Assembly (NCBI GenBank): GCA_947168445.1 | Contig: CAMVLW010000005.1 | Location: 1-64,000, forward strand | From: an uncultured Clostridia bacterium | GTDB taxonomy: Bacteria > Bacillota > Clostridia > Oscillospirales > Acutalibacteraceae | DNA length: 64,000 nt | Reading direction: 5' to 3' | Shown: positions 42,046-50,825 of the stretch, piece after piece | How the letters are laid out: every line of letters starts with the position of its first letter | How positions within the stretch are numbered: position 1 is the first letter of the stretch | Translations under genes and position numbers: made by a program | Notes under the pieces: generated by a model | The model's input: the letters and a program-made list of their open reading frames with translations, nothing else | The model's database searches: none | Told to the model about the DNA's origin: nothing

Positions 42046-42753
42046 ATGAAAAAAATTCTTGTATGCGAAGATGAAGCGGCTATCCGCGATTTTGTCGTGA
42101 TTAACCTGACCCGCGCCGGCTATGACGTGGTGGAAGCCGACTGCGGCGAAACCGCGCTGAAAAAATACGACGAGCACGACGGCGACTTTGACATTGCGAT
42201 TCTCGACGTGATGATGCCCGGCATTGACGGCTTTCAGGTCTGCAAGGAACTGCGCAACCGCAACGGCGGAATCGGCATTATCATGCTCTCCGCAAAAACG
42301 CAGGAGATGGACAAGGTGACGGGCTTAATGCTCGGCGCGGACGACTATGTGGCAAAGCCCTTCTCCCCCAGCGAGCTGCTCGCGCGCGTTGACTCGCTCT
42401 ACCGCCGCGTGGCGCTGGCACAGTCGCGCGCGGAAAACAACTTTAAGGAAGAACTGAAATCCGGCGACTTCACCCTCAACCTGCGCAACCGCGCGCTGAT
42501 GAAATCGGGCAAGATGATTGAACTGACGCAGGTGGAATTTCAGATTATGGAATACTTCTTCTCCAATCCCGGCGTGGCGCTTGACAGAATTGACATTCTC
42601 AACCATGTGTGGGGCGACGCATATGTGGGCGAGGACAAGATTGTTGACGTCAACATCCGCAGACTGAGAATGAAGGTGGAGGACGAACCCTCGAACCCCA
42701 AGCATATCATTACCGTGTGGGGCTTGGGCTACAAGTGGGACGCGGGAGAATGA
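42046..42753 (+). CDS. OmpR/PhoB-family response regulator
   Basis: 235 residues. Receiver domain 1-120 with acidic pair CEDEAA, phosphoacceptor in AILDVMMPGIDGFQ, and K in DDYVAKPFSPSELL. C-terminal winged helix (KSGKMIELTQVEFQIMEYFFSNPGVALDRIDILNHVWG and VDVNIRRLRMKVEDEPSNPKHIITVWGLGYKW). Partner of the histidine kinase downstream, from which a hairpin-array element separates it. Confidence 0.95.
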   Translation: MKKILVCEDEAAIRDFVVINLTRAGYDVVEADCGETALKKYDEHDGDFDIAILDVMMPGIDGFQVCKELRNRNGGIGIIMLSAKTQEMDKVTGLMLGADDYVAKPFSPSELLARVDSLYRRVALAQSRAENNFKEELKSGDFTLNLRNRALMKSGKMIELTQVEFQIMEYFFSNPGVALDRIDILNHVWGDAYVGEDKIVDVNIRRLRMKVEDEPSNPKHIITVWGLGYKWDAGE

Positions 42754-42972
42754 TTTGCAGCGCAAATCAATTCATGAACCGAAGGTTCAATTCATGTTGA
42801 AAACAATTCATGAACCAAAGGTTCAATTCATTTCTGCCGGAAGCGTTTGTGCTATTACAAGTGTGCCGTTATTCGGAAAGGCATGATACAGGGATGAATT
42901 GTTGCGTTGCAACATGAATTTACTGCGTAATGAATTGTGCTGTGCACATGAATTGCGGCGTTGCCGCATGAG
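42753..42972. repeat. Hairpin-array element between response regulator and kinase genes
   Basis: Left arm: GATTTGC-AGC-GCAAATC, GAACC-GAA-GGTTC, GTT-GAA-AAC, GAACC-AAA-GGTTC, joined by CAATTCATG words. Core of about 80 bp (TTCTGCCGG to CATGATACAGGG). Right arm: GTTGC-GTT-GCAAC, TTAC-TGC-GTAA, GTGC-TGT-GCAC, GCGGC-GTT-GCCGC, joined by ATGAATTG words. The arms thus mirror each other in the word but not in the stems. Confidence 0.85.
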
Positions 42973-42995
42973 AGAGGTTGGAAAGGAGGATGACA

Positions 42996-44462
42996 ATGAT
43001 TAAAGGCATAACCAAGCGCTGGATGCTGAACACGCTCAGCGTAATTTTGGCGATTATCGTTTTGCTGATTGTCATTTTGATTTTTGCCGCTTCCGGCGTG
43101 ATTCGCTCGCAGATAGAGCAGGATTTGCACGCCGCCTCCAATGAACTGAGCATGGTGTTTCCGGGCTATCAGGCGGAAAGCTCCACGACCTTTACCACCT
43201 CCTCGCGCGATTACATTGAAAACTTTGACAAAAAAGAGCAGATGGGCGTGATGGTGCTCAACTCCTCGGGGCGCGTGGTGCTGACCTCCACCGGCTTTTT
43301 GCCCTCGGAGGACGAGAAAAACACCGACTTTGAGGACGCGGGCAACAGCACCGCGGGCTTTGCCTTTTGGACAGGCAAGCTGCTCTCCGGCGAGCGCGCC
43401 ATGAGCGAAACCCGCGTGATTAAGGACGAAAACGGCAGCATTGTCGGCGCGGTGCGCTACATTGTTTCCATGGAGCCCGCGCAGGCGCGTATGCTGGTGT
43501 TCAGCGCGGTGGTGATTGCCGTGGGACTCGGCATTATCGCCATGGTCGTTTTTTCGGGCTTGGCGTTCGTCCGCTCGATTGTCAAGCCGATTCGCAGACT
43601 GTCGGAAGCCGCCGCGCAGATTGCGCAGGGCGACTTTTCCGCGTCTGAGAAAATCGAGCACAAATATAACGACGAAATCGGAGACCTCTGCGACGCGGTC
43701 AGCGACATGGCAAAGGATTTGCAGACCACCGAGCAGATGAAAAACGACTTTATTTCCCGCGTTTCGCACGAGCTGCGCACGCCGCTGACGGCGATCAAGG
43801 GCTGGGCGGAAACCATGCAGCTGAGCGAACGCGGCACGCTTGACCGCCGCACCTTTGACCGCGGCATGAGCGTCATTATTAAGGAAAGCGGCCGGCTGAC
43901 GGGAATCGTTGAGGAGCTGCTGGACTTCGGAAGGATTCAGAGCGGCAGAATGGTGCTGATGAAGGAGAAAATCGACATCGTCGCCGAGTTTGACGAGACC
44001 GTCTATATGCTCAAGGAACGCGCCGTTGAGGACGGAATTCACCTGCTCTACGACGACCCCGAAACGGTTTTCCCGCCGATTTACGGCGACCGGAACCGCC
44101 TGCGCCAGGTGTTTCTCAATATTTTGGACAACGCGCTGAAATACACGCCAAAGGGCGGCGTTGTGGCGGCGCAGATTCTCTATTCCAAGGACGAGCCGGA
44201 CGTGATTAAGATTGTCGTCACCGACTCCGGCTGCGGTATTCCCGCCGAGGATTTGCCGCGCGTTAAGGAAAAATTCTACAAGGCAAATCAAAACGTCGGC
44301 GGCTCCGGCATCGGCTTGGCGGTCGCGGACGAAATTATGAATCTTCACAACGGCAGGCTCGACATTGAAAGCGGCGAGGGAATCGGCACCACCGTCACCC
44401 TGACCTTCCCCATTTATAAAGAGGGCGAGGAACAGTCGCAGCCCGAAACCGTGAAGCTGTAA
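42996..44462 (+). CDS. Sensor histidine kinase
   Basis: 488 residues. Membrane helix about 12-35, extracytoplasmic sensor 36-165, second helix about 166-190, HAMP (FVRSIVKPIRRLSEAAAQIAQGDF), HisKA with FISRVSHELRTPLTAIKGW, and HATPase (NILDNALKYTP, VTDSGCGIPAEDLP, GGSGIGLAVADEIM). ATG 42996 is preferred: AAAGGAGG lies 6 nt upstream. Cognate to the OmpR-type regulator before it; signal unknown. Confidence 0.94.
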   Translation: MIKGITKRWMLNTLSVILAIIVLLIVILIFAASGVIRSQIEQDLHAASNELSMVFPGYQAESSTTFTTSSRDYIENFDKKEQMGVMVLNSSGRVVLTSTGFLPSEDEKNTDFEDAGNSTAGFAFWTGKLLSGERAMSETRVIKDENGSIVGAVRYIVSMEPAQARMLVFSAVVIAVGLGIIAMVVFSGLAFVRSIVKPIRRLSEAAAQIAQGDFSASEKIEHKYNDEIGDLCDAVSDMAKDLQTTEQMKNDFISRVSHELRTPLTAIKGWAETMQLSERGTLDRRTFDRGMSVIIKESGRLTGIVEELLDFGRIQSGRMVLMKEKIDIVAEFDETVYMLKERAVEDGIHLLYDDPETVFPPIYGDRNRLRQVFLNILDNALKYTPKGGVVAAQILYSKDEPDVIKIVVTDSGCGIPAEDLPRVKEKFYKANQNVGGSGIGLAVADEIMNLHNGRLDIESGEGIGTTVTLTFPIYKEGEEQSQPETVKL

Positions 44463-44560
44463 TATAATGAAACAGAAATCAGGGAACGCTTTGAATTGAA
44501 ATAATCATTTTGATGTCAGTTCCTTACCATATCAAACCATCACATAGAAGGAATTCACTT

Positions 44561-45541
44561 ATGGGTAAAAAAACAAAAAAAATCACCTCAATCGGCGGCA
44601 GCGCGCTGATTGAAGGCATTATGATGCGCGGACCCAAGAAAAACACGGTCTGCGTGCGCACCGGCAAGGACACGCTTTACACCGAGGACGTTGAGGTGCC
44701 CATGCTCTCCAAACGCTTCAAGCTGTTTCGCGTGCCGTTTTTCCGCGGTATCGCGGGACTCATTGACTCCATGCGGCTGAGCTACAAGTCGCTGATGCTC
44801 TCGGCGGACAAGGCGATTGAATCCGCTGAGATTGAGGACGAGGAGCCGTCCAAGTTTGAAAAATGGCTCGACGAAAAATTCGGCGATAAGCTGATGAAGA
44901 TTCTCATGGTGTTCGCGTCCGTTTTGGGCGTGGCGCTGGCTGTCGGGTTGTTTTTCTTTTTGCCGTGGGGCTTGTTTGAACTGCTCAAGCTGCTCTTCCC
45001 CGCTTTGCAGTCGGGCGGCGAGCTTGTCACGTTCTGGCAGAGCGTGTTTGAGGGCGTGCTCAAAATCGCGCTGTTCCTGCTGTATATCGTGATTGTGTCG
45101 CAAACCCCCGACATGAAGCGCGTGTTTATGTATCACGGCGCGGAGCACAAGACGATTTTCTGCTACGAAAACGACGAGGAACTGACCGTTGCCAACGTGA
45201 GAAAGCAAATCCGCTTTCACCCGCGCTGCGGCACCAGCTTCATGGTGATTATGCTGATTCTCGGCATTTTGGTGGGACTGTTCGTGCCGACCACCCTCGG
45301 CTTCTGGCGCCCCGTCATTAAGATTTTACTGATTCCCGTGACCTGCGGTATCGGCTATGAACTGATTAAGCTGTGCGGCAGACACGACAACACCTTTACC
45401 CGCATTATTGCCGCTCCCGGACTTTGGGCGCAGCGCATTACCACCAAGGAGCCCGACGACGGCATGATTGAGGTTGCGATTGCCGCGATTAAGGCGGTTA
45501 TCCCCGACGACGGCTCCGACATCATCAACTGCGGATGTTAA
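44561..45541 (+). CDS. DUF1385 (YqhQ-like) membrane protein
   Basis: 326 residues. TSIGGSALIEGIMMRGPKKN is the DUF1385 N-terminal signature; FFRGIAGLIDSMRLSYKSLMLSAD follows; four or so membrane helices lie between about 125 and 290; MYHGAEHKTIFCYE and RFHPRCGTSFMV are the family's conserved His/Cys-bearing loops. Role unknown. In Bacillota it commonly precedes prmC, as here with a 7-base overlap. Confidence 0.93.
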   Translation: MGKKTKKITSIGGSALIEGIMMRGPKKNTVCVRTGKDTLYTEDVEVPMLSKRFKLFRVPFFRGIAGLIDSMRLSYKSLMLSADKAIESAEIEDEEPSKFEKWLDEKFGDKLMKILMVFASVLGVALAVGLFFFLPWGLFELLKLLFPALQSGGELVTFWQSVFEGVLKIALFLLYIVIVSQTPDMKRVFMYHGAEHKTIFCYENDEELTVANVRKQIRFHPRCGTSFMVIMLILGILVGLFVPTTLGFWRPVIKILLIPVTCGIGYELIKLCGRHDNTFTRIIAAPGLWAQRITTKEPDDGMIEVAIAAIKAVIPDDGSDIINCGC

Positions 45542-46407
45542 AGGACGCTTACCGCGCCTGCCGCGAACGGCTGAAGGCGGGCGGGATAGAAGCCGCCGAC
45601 TTTGAAGCGCGGTGCCTGTTGGAGCATGTGACGGGCATGAACCGCGCGGCACAGCTTGCGCACGGCGAAAAGGCGCTCTCCGAGGCGCAGAAAGCCCTTT
45701 TAATTTCTCTGACAGAAAAAAGATTGACCCGCTATCCCCTGCAATACCTGCTCGGCAGCTGGGAATTCATGGGAATTCCGCTCACCGTCGGCGAGGGCGT
45801 GCTGATTCCGCGCGACGACACCGAGGTCTGTGTGAGCCTTTGCCTTGACTACCTAAAGCAAAAGCCACACGCAAGGGCGGCTGACCTTTGCGCGGGCAGC
45901 GGCGCGATTGCGCTTGCGCTGGAAAAATTTGCCAAGGCGGACGTGACCGCGATTGAGCTGAGCGGCAAGGCATTTTATTTTCTCGAAAAGAATATTGCGG
46001 ATAATCACAGCACGGTTAACGCAAAAAAAGCGGACGTGCTGACCTGCTGCGGCGATTTTGCCGACGGCAGCTTGGATTTGCTCGTCAGCAATCCGCCCTA
46101 TATCCCGCACAGGGAATTGGCAGGCTTGCAGGCGGAGGTGCGGTTTGAGCCGGAAATGGCGCTTGACGGCGGCGTGGACGGACTGGATTTTTACCGCGCA
46201 ATCGTCCGCTGCTGGAGCAAAAAGCTAAAGCCCGGCGGCGCAATGGTGTTTGAGTTGGGCGAGGAACAGGCAGGCGAGGTTGCCGCAATGATGAAAGCGC
46301 AGGGCTTTTCGGGAATCCGCACGGAACAGGATTTCGGCGGGTGCGAAAGGGCGATTATCGGGCAGCGTGACGCTGCACCCAATTCGCGAATCGAATGTTT
46401 AAAATAA
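45535..46407 (+). CDS. prmC: Peptide chain release factor N(5)-glutamine methyltransferase PrmC
   Basis: 290 residues. N-terminal helical domain (ADFEARCLLEHVTGMNR), GVLIPRDDTEVCV, SAM-binding ADLCAGSGAIALALEKF, and catalytic LLVSNPPYIPHRE. It methylates the GGQ glutamine of release factors. The family normally ends shortly after ERAIIG; here the last 15 codons (GQRDAAP.. to the stop) are read from the first part of an 81-bp intergenic repeat, so the tail is repeat-derived. Confidence 0.94.
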   Translation: MLKDAYRACRERLKAGGIEAADFEARCLLEHVTGMNRAAQLAHGEKALSEAQKALLISLTEKRLTRYPLQYLLGSWEFMGIPLTVGEGVLIPRDDTEVCVSLCLDYLKQKPHARAADLCAGSGAIALALEKFAKADVTAIELSGKAFYFLEKNIADNHSTVNAKKADVLTCCGDFADGSLDLLVSNPPYIPHRELAGLQAEVRFEPEMALDGGVDGLDFYRAIVRCWSKKLKPGGAMVFELGEEQAGEVAAMMKAQGFSGIRTEQDFGGCERAIIGQRDAAPNSRIECLK

Positions 46408-46580
46408 ATCAAACTTCCAATCCCGCGACACATGACGCGCCGGCAGCGTGACGCTGCACCCAATTCGCGAATCGAATGTTTGAAATAAATCAAACTTCCA
46501 ATCCCGCGACACATGACGCGCCGTTAGTCCGCACTTTCCATTAAACCGTCTTTTCCAAAGGCGCGCTGACTGCGACTCGG
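46361..46580. repeat. 81-bp repeat in two tandem copies plus tail
   Basis: Copies 46361-46441 and 46442-46522 (GGCAGCGTGACGCTGCACCC to GACGCGCC), nearly identical, then the tail CCGTTAGTCCGCACTTTCC to CCAAAGGCGCG. A third copy with the same tail is at 35041-35175. GGCAGCGTGACGCTGC contains a GCAGCGT/ACGCTGC dyad. Beyond it, to 46653, nothing recognisable. Confidence 0.85.
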
Positions 46581-46653
46581 TCGCGCATTGGGCGATAAAT
46601 GGGACAATGCTCTGGTTTTAGAAATTTTGTTCGAAGATTTTTGCTTGAAAATA

Positions 46654-46682
46654 TTGTAATTTTACTCCAAATCAGGTATAAT
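46654..46682 (+). promoter_or_regulatory. Promoter of recA
   Basis: TTGTAA (46654-46659), 17-bp spacer, TATAAT (46677-46682). I do not see a clear Bacillota LexA box (GAAC-N4-GTTC) near it. Confidence 0.8.
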
Positions 46683-46728
46683 AAACGTGCCCTGAGAGGG
46701 GACGAATGAAAAGCGGAGGTAAATGAAA

Positions 46729-47844
46729 ATGGCAGTAGATAAGAATAAGGCGCTGGAAACAGCGATTTCTCAGATTGAAAAACAGTTCGGCAAGGGCGCG
46801 GTGATGCGCCTTGGCGAAAACAAGCATATGACGGTTGACCACATTTCCACCGGCTCGCTGTCGCTGGACGTCGCGCTGGGTATCGGCGGACTTCCCAGAG
46901 GACGTATCGTGGAGATTTACGGCCCCGAATCCTCCGGTAAAACCACCTTATCCCTGCACTGCATTGCCGAGGGTCAGAAAAACGGCGGCAATGTGGCGTT
47001 TATCGACGTTGAGCACGCGCTTGACCCCACCTATGCGGCGGCGCTGGGCGTTGATGTGGACTCTCTGCTCGTGGCGCAGCCCGACACCGGTGAGGACGCG
47101 CTTGAGATTGCCGAGGCACTGATTCGCAGCGGCGCGATTGACGTTATCGTTATCGACTCGGTTGCCGCGCTGGTTCCCAAGGCGGAAATTGAGGGCGAGA
47201 TGGGCGACAGCCATGTGGGTCTGCACGCAAGACTGATGTCGCAGGCGCTCAGAAAGCTGGCGGGCGCAATCAACAAGAGCAACTGCGTGGCGATTTTCAT
47301 CAACCAGCTGCGTGAAAAGGTCGGCGTGATTTACGGCAACCCCGAGGTCACCACCGGCGGACGCGCGCTGAAATTCTACAGCTCCGTGCGCATTGACATT
47401 CGCCGCGTTGAAACCCTGAAGGTCAACGGCGAAATGGTCGGCTCGCACACCAGATGCAAGGTTGTCAAGAACAAAATCGCTCCTCCCTTCCGCGAGGCGG
47501 AGTTTGACATTATGTACGGCGAAGGCATTTCCCGCGAGGGCGAACTGCTCGATTTGGCTGTCAAGGCGGAGATTGTCCAGAAGGCGGGCGCATGGTTCAG
47601 CTACAACGGACAGCGCTTGGGTCAGGGCAGAGATAAGGTGAAGGAGCTGCTCAGAACCGACACCGCGCTTGCGAAGGAAATTGAAACCAAGCTGTGGGAA
47701 AATATCGACAAGCTTTATGACCGCAAAAGACCCGCTCCCAAGGCGAAGGTGACAGCCGCGGCCGCACCCGTTGCGGAAGCTCCCGAAGCGCCGGCTGACA
47801 AGAAAAAGGAATCCGCCAAAATCGACGTGATCGTTGACGACTGA
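46729..47844 (+). CDS. recA: Recombinase RecA
   Basis: 371 residues. [23 protein letters not shown] at the start, Walker [11 protein letters not shown], Walker [13 protein letters not shown], loops L1/L2 ([26 protein letters not shown]), C-terminal domain ending in an acidic tail. It forms the recombination filament and induces the SOS response. ATG 46729 is preferred over 46723 (better spacing from GGAGG and starts MAVDKNKAL). One-base overlap with recX. Confidence 0.98.
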   Translation: MAVDKNKALETAISQIEKQFGKGAVMRLGENKHMTVDHISTGSLSLDVALGIGGLPRGRIVEIYGPESSGKTTLSLHCIAEGQKNGGNVAFIDVEHALDPTYAAALGVDVDSLLVAQPDTGEDALEIAEALIRSGAIDVIVIDSVAALVPKAEIEGEMGDSHVGLHARLMSQALRKLAGAINKSNCVAIFINQLREKVGVIYGNPEVTTGGRALKFYSSVRIDIRRVETLKVNGEMVGSHTRCKVVKNKIAPPFREAEFDIMYGEGISREGELLDLAVKAEIVQKAGAWFSYNGQRLGQGRDKVKELLRTDTALAKEIETKLWENIDKLYDRKRPAPKAKVTAAAAPVAEAPEAPADKKKESAKIDVIVDD

Positions 47845-48446
47845 TGCGTATTACCGCCATTGAGCCGCGCCGGAAAGGGCAGAGCGCCCTGTTTATCGAC
47901 GGCGAATTTGTGATGAATCTCGACACACAGGCATTACTCGAAAACCGCTTTGACGTGGGCAGAGAGCTTGATGATGACGAGTTAAAGGAAATGATTGATT
48001 TGAGCAATGAGCGCAGAGCCAAGGAAAAGGCTCTGTGGCTCATTTCATATCGTGACCATTCCAAAAAGGAACTGAAGGAAAAGATTCAGCGCACCTGCGA
48101 CAGCGACGCCGCCGAAAAAGCGGTGGAGCGCATGGAGGAACTCGGACTGGTGAACGATGAAGTTTTCGCGCAGCGCTATGCGCGAAAGCTGCTTTTGCAA
48201 AAGAAAATGACGCGCCGGGCGGCAGTGTTTGAACTGACCCGCAAGGGCATTGACAAGGAGACCGCCGAGGCGGTTTTAGAGGAAATTGACGTGGACTACC
48301 GCGACAATATCCGCGAAATCATTGAGAAAAAATACCGCAATTTGGGTGATGAAAAAATCAAGCGCAGAGCGGTAGCCGCGCTGCAAAGGCTCGGCTACGG
48401 CTGGGACGACATCCGCGCGGTGCTGGACGAATATGAGGAAGAATGA
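47844..48446 (+). CDS. recX: Regulatory protein RecX
   Basis: 200 residues of three-helix repeats: ALWLISYRDHSKKELKEKIQ, VERMEELGLVNDEVFAQRYARKLLLQKKMTRRAAVFELTRKGI, and the last repeat RRAVAALQRLGYGWDDIRAVL. It modulates RecA filaments. Directly coupled to recA (TGATG). Followed by a spacer with 7-bp arrays. Confidence 0.94.
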   Translation: MRITAIEPRRKGQSALFIDGEFVMNLDTQALLENRFDVGRELDDDELKEMIDLSNERRAKEKALWLISYRDHSKKELKEKIQRTCDSDAAEKAVERMEELGLVNDEVFAQRYARKLLLQKKMTRRAAVFELTRKGIDKETAEAVLEEIDVDYRDNIREIIEKKYRNLGDEKIKRRAVAALQRLGYGWDDIRAVLDEYEEE

Positions 48447-48479
48447 ACGTCGCTCCCTACAATCCCTCACTGACGTTTA

Positions 48480-48560
48480 CTTATAACTTATTACTTATAA
48501 CTTATAACTTATAACTCACCACTAACCACTAGCCACTAGCCACTTACCACTAACCACTGA
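48480..48560. repeat. 7-bp tandem arrays (TTATAAC then CCACTAA)
   Basis: Same two unit types, in the same order and register, as at 20544-20641; they fill the recX-rimO spacer. CGTCGCTCCCTACAAT before them also matches the repeat block at 20510. Confidence 0.85.
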
Positions 48561-48571
48561 GGTACCAAACT

Positions 48572-49933
48572 ATGAACAAAATCGGCATTGTATCCCTCGG
48601 CTGCGCCAAAAATCAGGTGGACGCCGAAATGCTGCTCTATACATTGAAGCAACGCGGCTATACCTTTGTTGACGACCCTGCCAAGGCGGACGCGGTGATT
48701 GTAAACACCTGCGGATTTATTGACTCGGCAAAGCAGGAAAGCATTGACGAGATTATCGAACTGGGCAAGCTAAAGCGCGAAGGCACCATCAAGGCGATTA
48801 TCGTCACGGGCTGTCTTGCGGAGCGCTATCAGGACGAAATCACCAAACAGCTTTACGAAATCGACGCGGCGGTGGGAATCGGCGCAAATGAAAAAATTGC
48901 CGACATTGTGGAGCAGGCGCTCGCCAAGCACGAAAAGCCGATTGAGCTGTTCCCCGACAAGCTGAGCCTGCCGCTGGAGGGCGGCAGAGTGCAGTCCACG
49001 CCGTTTTACACCGCTTATCTCAAAATTGCCGAGGGCTGCGACAACAAGTGCACCTTCTGCGCGATTCCGATGATTCGCGGAAAATTCCGCAGCAGAAAAA
49101 TGGAGAACCTGATTGCGGAAGCACAGCGCCTTGCCGACAGCGGCGTGCGCGAGCTGAACGTCATTGCGCAGGACACCACGCGCTATGGCGAGGATTTGTA
49201 CGGCAAGCCCTCGCTCGACAAGCTGCTGACGGAGCTTTGCAAAATCGAAAAGCTGCACTGGATTCGCGTGCTTTACTGCTACCCCGACAGCATTACCGAC
49301 GGGTTGATTGATGTGATGGCGCGCGAGGAAAAGGTGCTCAACTATATTGATTTGCCTTTGCAGCACTGCAACAGCGAGATTTTGAAGAAAATGCACCGCC
49401 GCGGCGACCGCGAAAGTCTGACCGCGCTGCTGCATAAAATGAAAGAGAAAATTCCGAACGTGATTTTCCGCTCCACCTTCATCACGGGCTTTCCGGGAGA
49501 AACCGAGGAGCAGTTTGAGGAGTTGGCGGAATTTGCGAAGGAAATCAACTTCCAGCGCTTAGGCTGCTTTGCCTATTCGCAGGAGGAGAACACGCCCGCC
49601 GCGAAAATGCCCGGTCAGCTTGACGAGGAAATCAAGCAGGAACGCGCCGACATCATCATGGAGCACCAGCAAACCGTGATGGCAAACTACTGCGAAAGCC
49701 TGATTGGAACCGACATTGAGGTGCTGGTAGAGGGCTTTGACCGCTTTGCGGAGTGCTGGTACGGCAGAAGCTACGCCGACGCGCCGGAGGTGGACGGCTG
49801 CGTGTTCTTCACGGCTGACAAAAAGCCCGCTGTGGGCAGCTTTGTCACTGTTCACATCACCGACTACACCGGCTGCGACCCCATCGGCACCGTTGCCACG
49901 GTGGGCATGACGCCTTTTGAAACGTCGGATTGA
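48572..49933 (+). CDS. rimO: Ribosomal protein S12 methylthiotransferase RimO
   Basis: 453 residues. N-terminal UPF0004 domain with Cys ligands for the auxiliary cluster (VSLGCAKNQVDAE, VNTCGFIDSAKQES, VTGCLAERY), radical-SAM CxxxCxxC in GCDNKCTFCAIP, and a C-terminal TRAM domain. It adds methylthio to Asp of S12. The gene's last 16 codons and stop form the first unit of a three-copy 90-bp tandem repeat running into the spacer. Confidence 0.95.
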   Translation: MNKIGIVSLGCAKNQVDAEMLLYTLKQRGYTFVDDPAKADAVIVNTCGFIDSAKQESIDEIIELGKLKREGTIKAIIVTGCLAERYQDEITKQLYEIDAAVGIGANEKIADIVEQALAKHEKPIELFPDKLSLPLEGGRVQSTPFYTAYLKIAEGCDNKCTFCAIPMIRGKFRSRKMENLIAEAQRLADSGVRELNVIAQDTTRYGEDLYGKPSLDKLLTELCKIEKLHWIRVLYCYPDSITDGLIDVMAREEKVLNYIDLPLQHCNSEILKKMHRRGDRESLTALLHKMKEKIPNVIFRSTFITGFPGETEEQFEELAEFAKEINFQRLGCFAYSQEENTPAAKMPGQLDEEIKQERADIIMEHQQTVMANYCESLIGTDIEVLVEGFDRFAECWYGRSYADAPEVDGCVFFTADKKPAVGSFVTVHITDYTGCDPIGTVATVGMTPFETSD

Positions 49934-50162
49934 TTGGCTAAGTTCTGCAACGGCGTGATTTCATGTTGCTGTTTCGGCACCGTTGCCACCGTTGCCACGG
50001 TCGGCATGACGCCTTTTGAAACGTCGGATTGATTGGCTAAGCTCTGCAACGGCGTGGTTTCATGTTGCTGTTTCGGCACCGTTGCCACGGCGGGCACGAC
50101 GCCTTTTGAAACGTCGAATTGATTGGCTAAATTCTGCAACGGCGTGATTTCATGTTGCTGTT
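49885..50162. repeat. 90-bp minisatellite, three copies, first inside rimO
   Basis: Copies start at 49885, 49975 and 50074, each CGGCACCGTTGCCACGG to GTTGCTGTTT. The second has an extra 9-bp CCGTTGCCA duplication. GCAACGG and CCGTTGC inside the unit are complementary, so transcripts could form one hairpin per repeat. Confidence 0.9.
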
Positions 50163-50224
50163 TTTGAAGCGTTTTTAGCTGTATGCTATGTAATTAAATT
50201 ATCCCGCAATGATTGGATGATAGT

Positions 50225-50803
50225 ATGAACCTACCTAACAAATTGACCGTGCTGCGGATTTTGCTGGTGCCGTTTTTTGTGGCGGCGCTGCTGATTGACT
50301 TTCCGCTGCACCATTTGGTCGCGTTGGCGCTGTTCGGCGCCGCCTCGCTGACGGACTTGTTCGACGGCAAAATCGCGCGAAAACGCGGGCTTGTCACGGA
50401 CTTCGGCAAGTTTGCCGACCCGCTGGCGGATAAAATTTTGGTGATTTCCGCACTGCTCTGCTTTGTGCAGCTGGGACTGTGCGACTGCGTGGCGGTGATT
50501 ATCGTGCTGTTCCGCGAATTTACTGTCACCTCCATTCGCCTGATTGCCGCCGCAAAGGGCAAGGTGATTGCGGCGAATATCTGGGGCAAGGTCAAAACCG
50601 TCAGCCAGATGATTGCGATTATCTGTATTCTCGTCATGCGGATTGTCCTCGATTTGGGCGCTTTGGGCGTGGCTCTCCCCTCCGCGCTGAGCGGGATTTT
50701 CCAAGTCACGGGCGAGGTGCTCATCTGGATTTCCACCGTGTTCACCATCATTTCGGGCGTGGTTTACGTCGCGCAAAACAAACAGTTTATCTCTCAAAAA
50801 TAA
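50225..50803 (+). CDS. pgsA: CDP-diacylglycerol-glycerol-3-phosphate 3-phosphatidyltransferase
   Basis: 192 residues with four or five membrane helices. MNLPNKLTVLRILLVPFF is the family start. The CDP-alcohol motif D-x2-DG-x2-AR-x8-G-x3-D-x3-D is present as DLFDGKIARKRGLVTDFGKFADPLAD. It makes phosphatidylglycerol phosphate. ATG 50225 matches the family start better than the ATG 12 bases upstream. rimO-pgsA neighbourhood is common in Bacillota. Confidence 0.95.
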   Translation: MNLPNKLTVLRILLVPFFVAALLIDFPLHHLVALALFGAASLTDLFDGKIARKRGLVTDFGKFADPLADKILVISALLCFVQLGLCDCVAVIIVLFREFTVTSIRLIAAAKGKVIAANIWGKVKTVSQMIAIICILVMRIVLDLGALGVALPSALSGIFQVTGEVLIWISTVFTIISGVVYVAQNKQFISQK

Positions 50804-50825
50804 CATCTGCAAAGGAGCAGTTTCA

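Noticed and set aside
42753..42972. CRISPR array
   Set aside because: The recurring word is only 8 bp, spacers are 9-17 bp and self-complementary, orientation flips at the core, and no cas gene is near.
42855..44348. 497-residue minus-strand frame opposite the histidine kinase
   Set aside because: Antisense shadow: His/Asn/Arg-rich, no recognisable domain, while the plus strand has all kinase motifs.
46600..46700. LexA box upstream of recA
   Set aside because: GTTCGAAG near 46629 has only half of the GAAC-N4-GTTC dyad; not enough to call.
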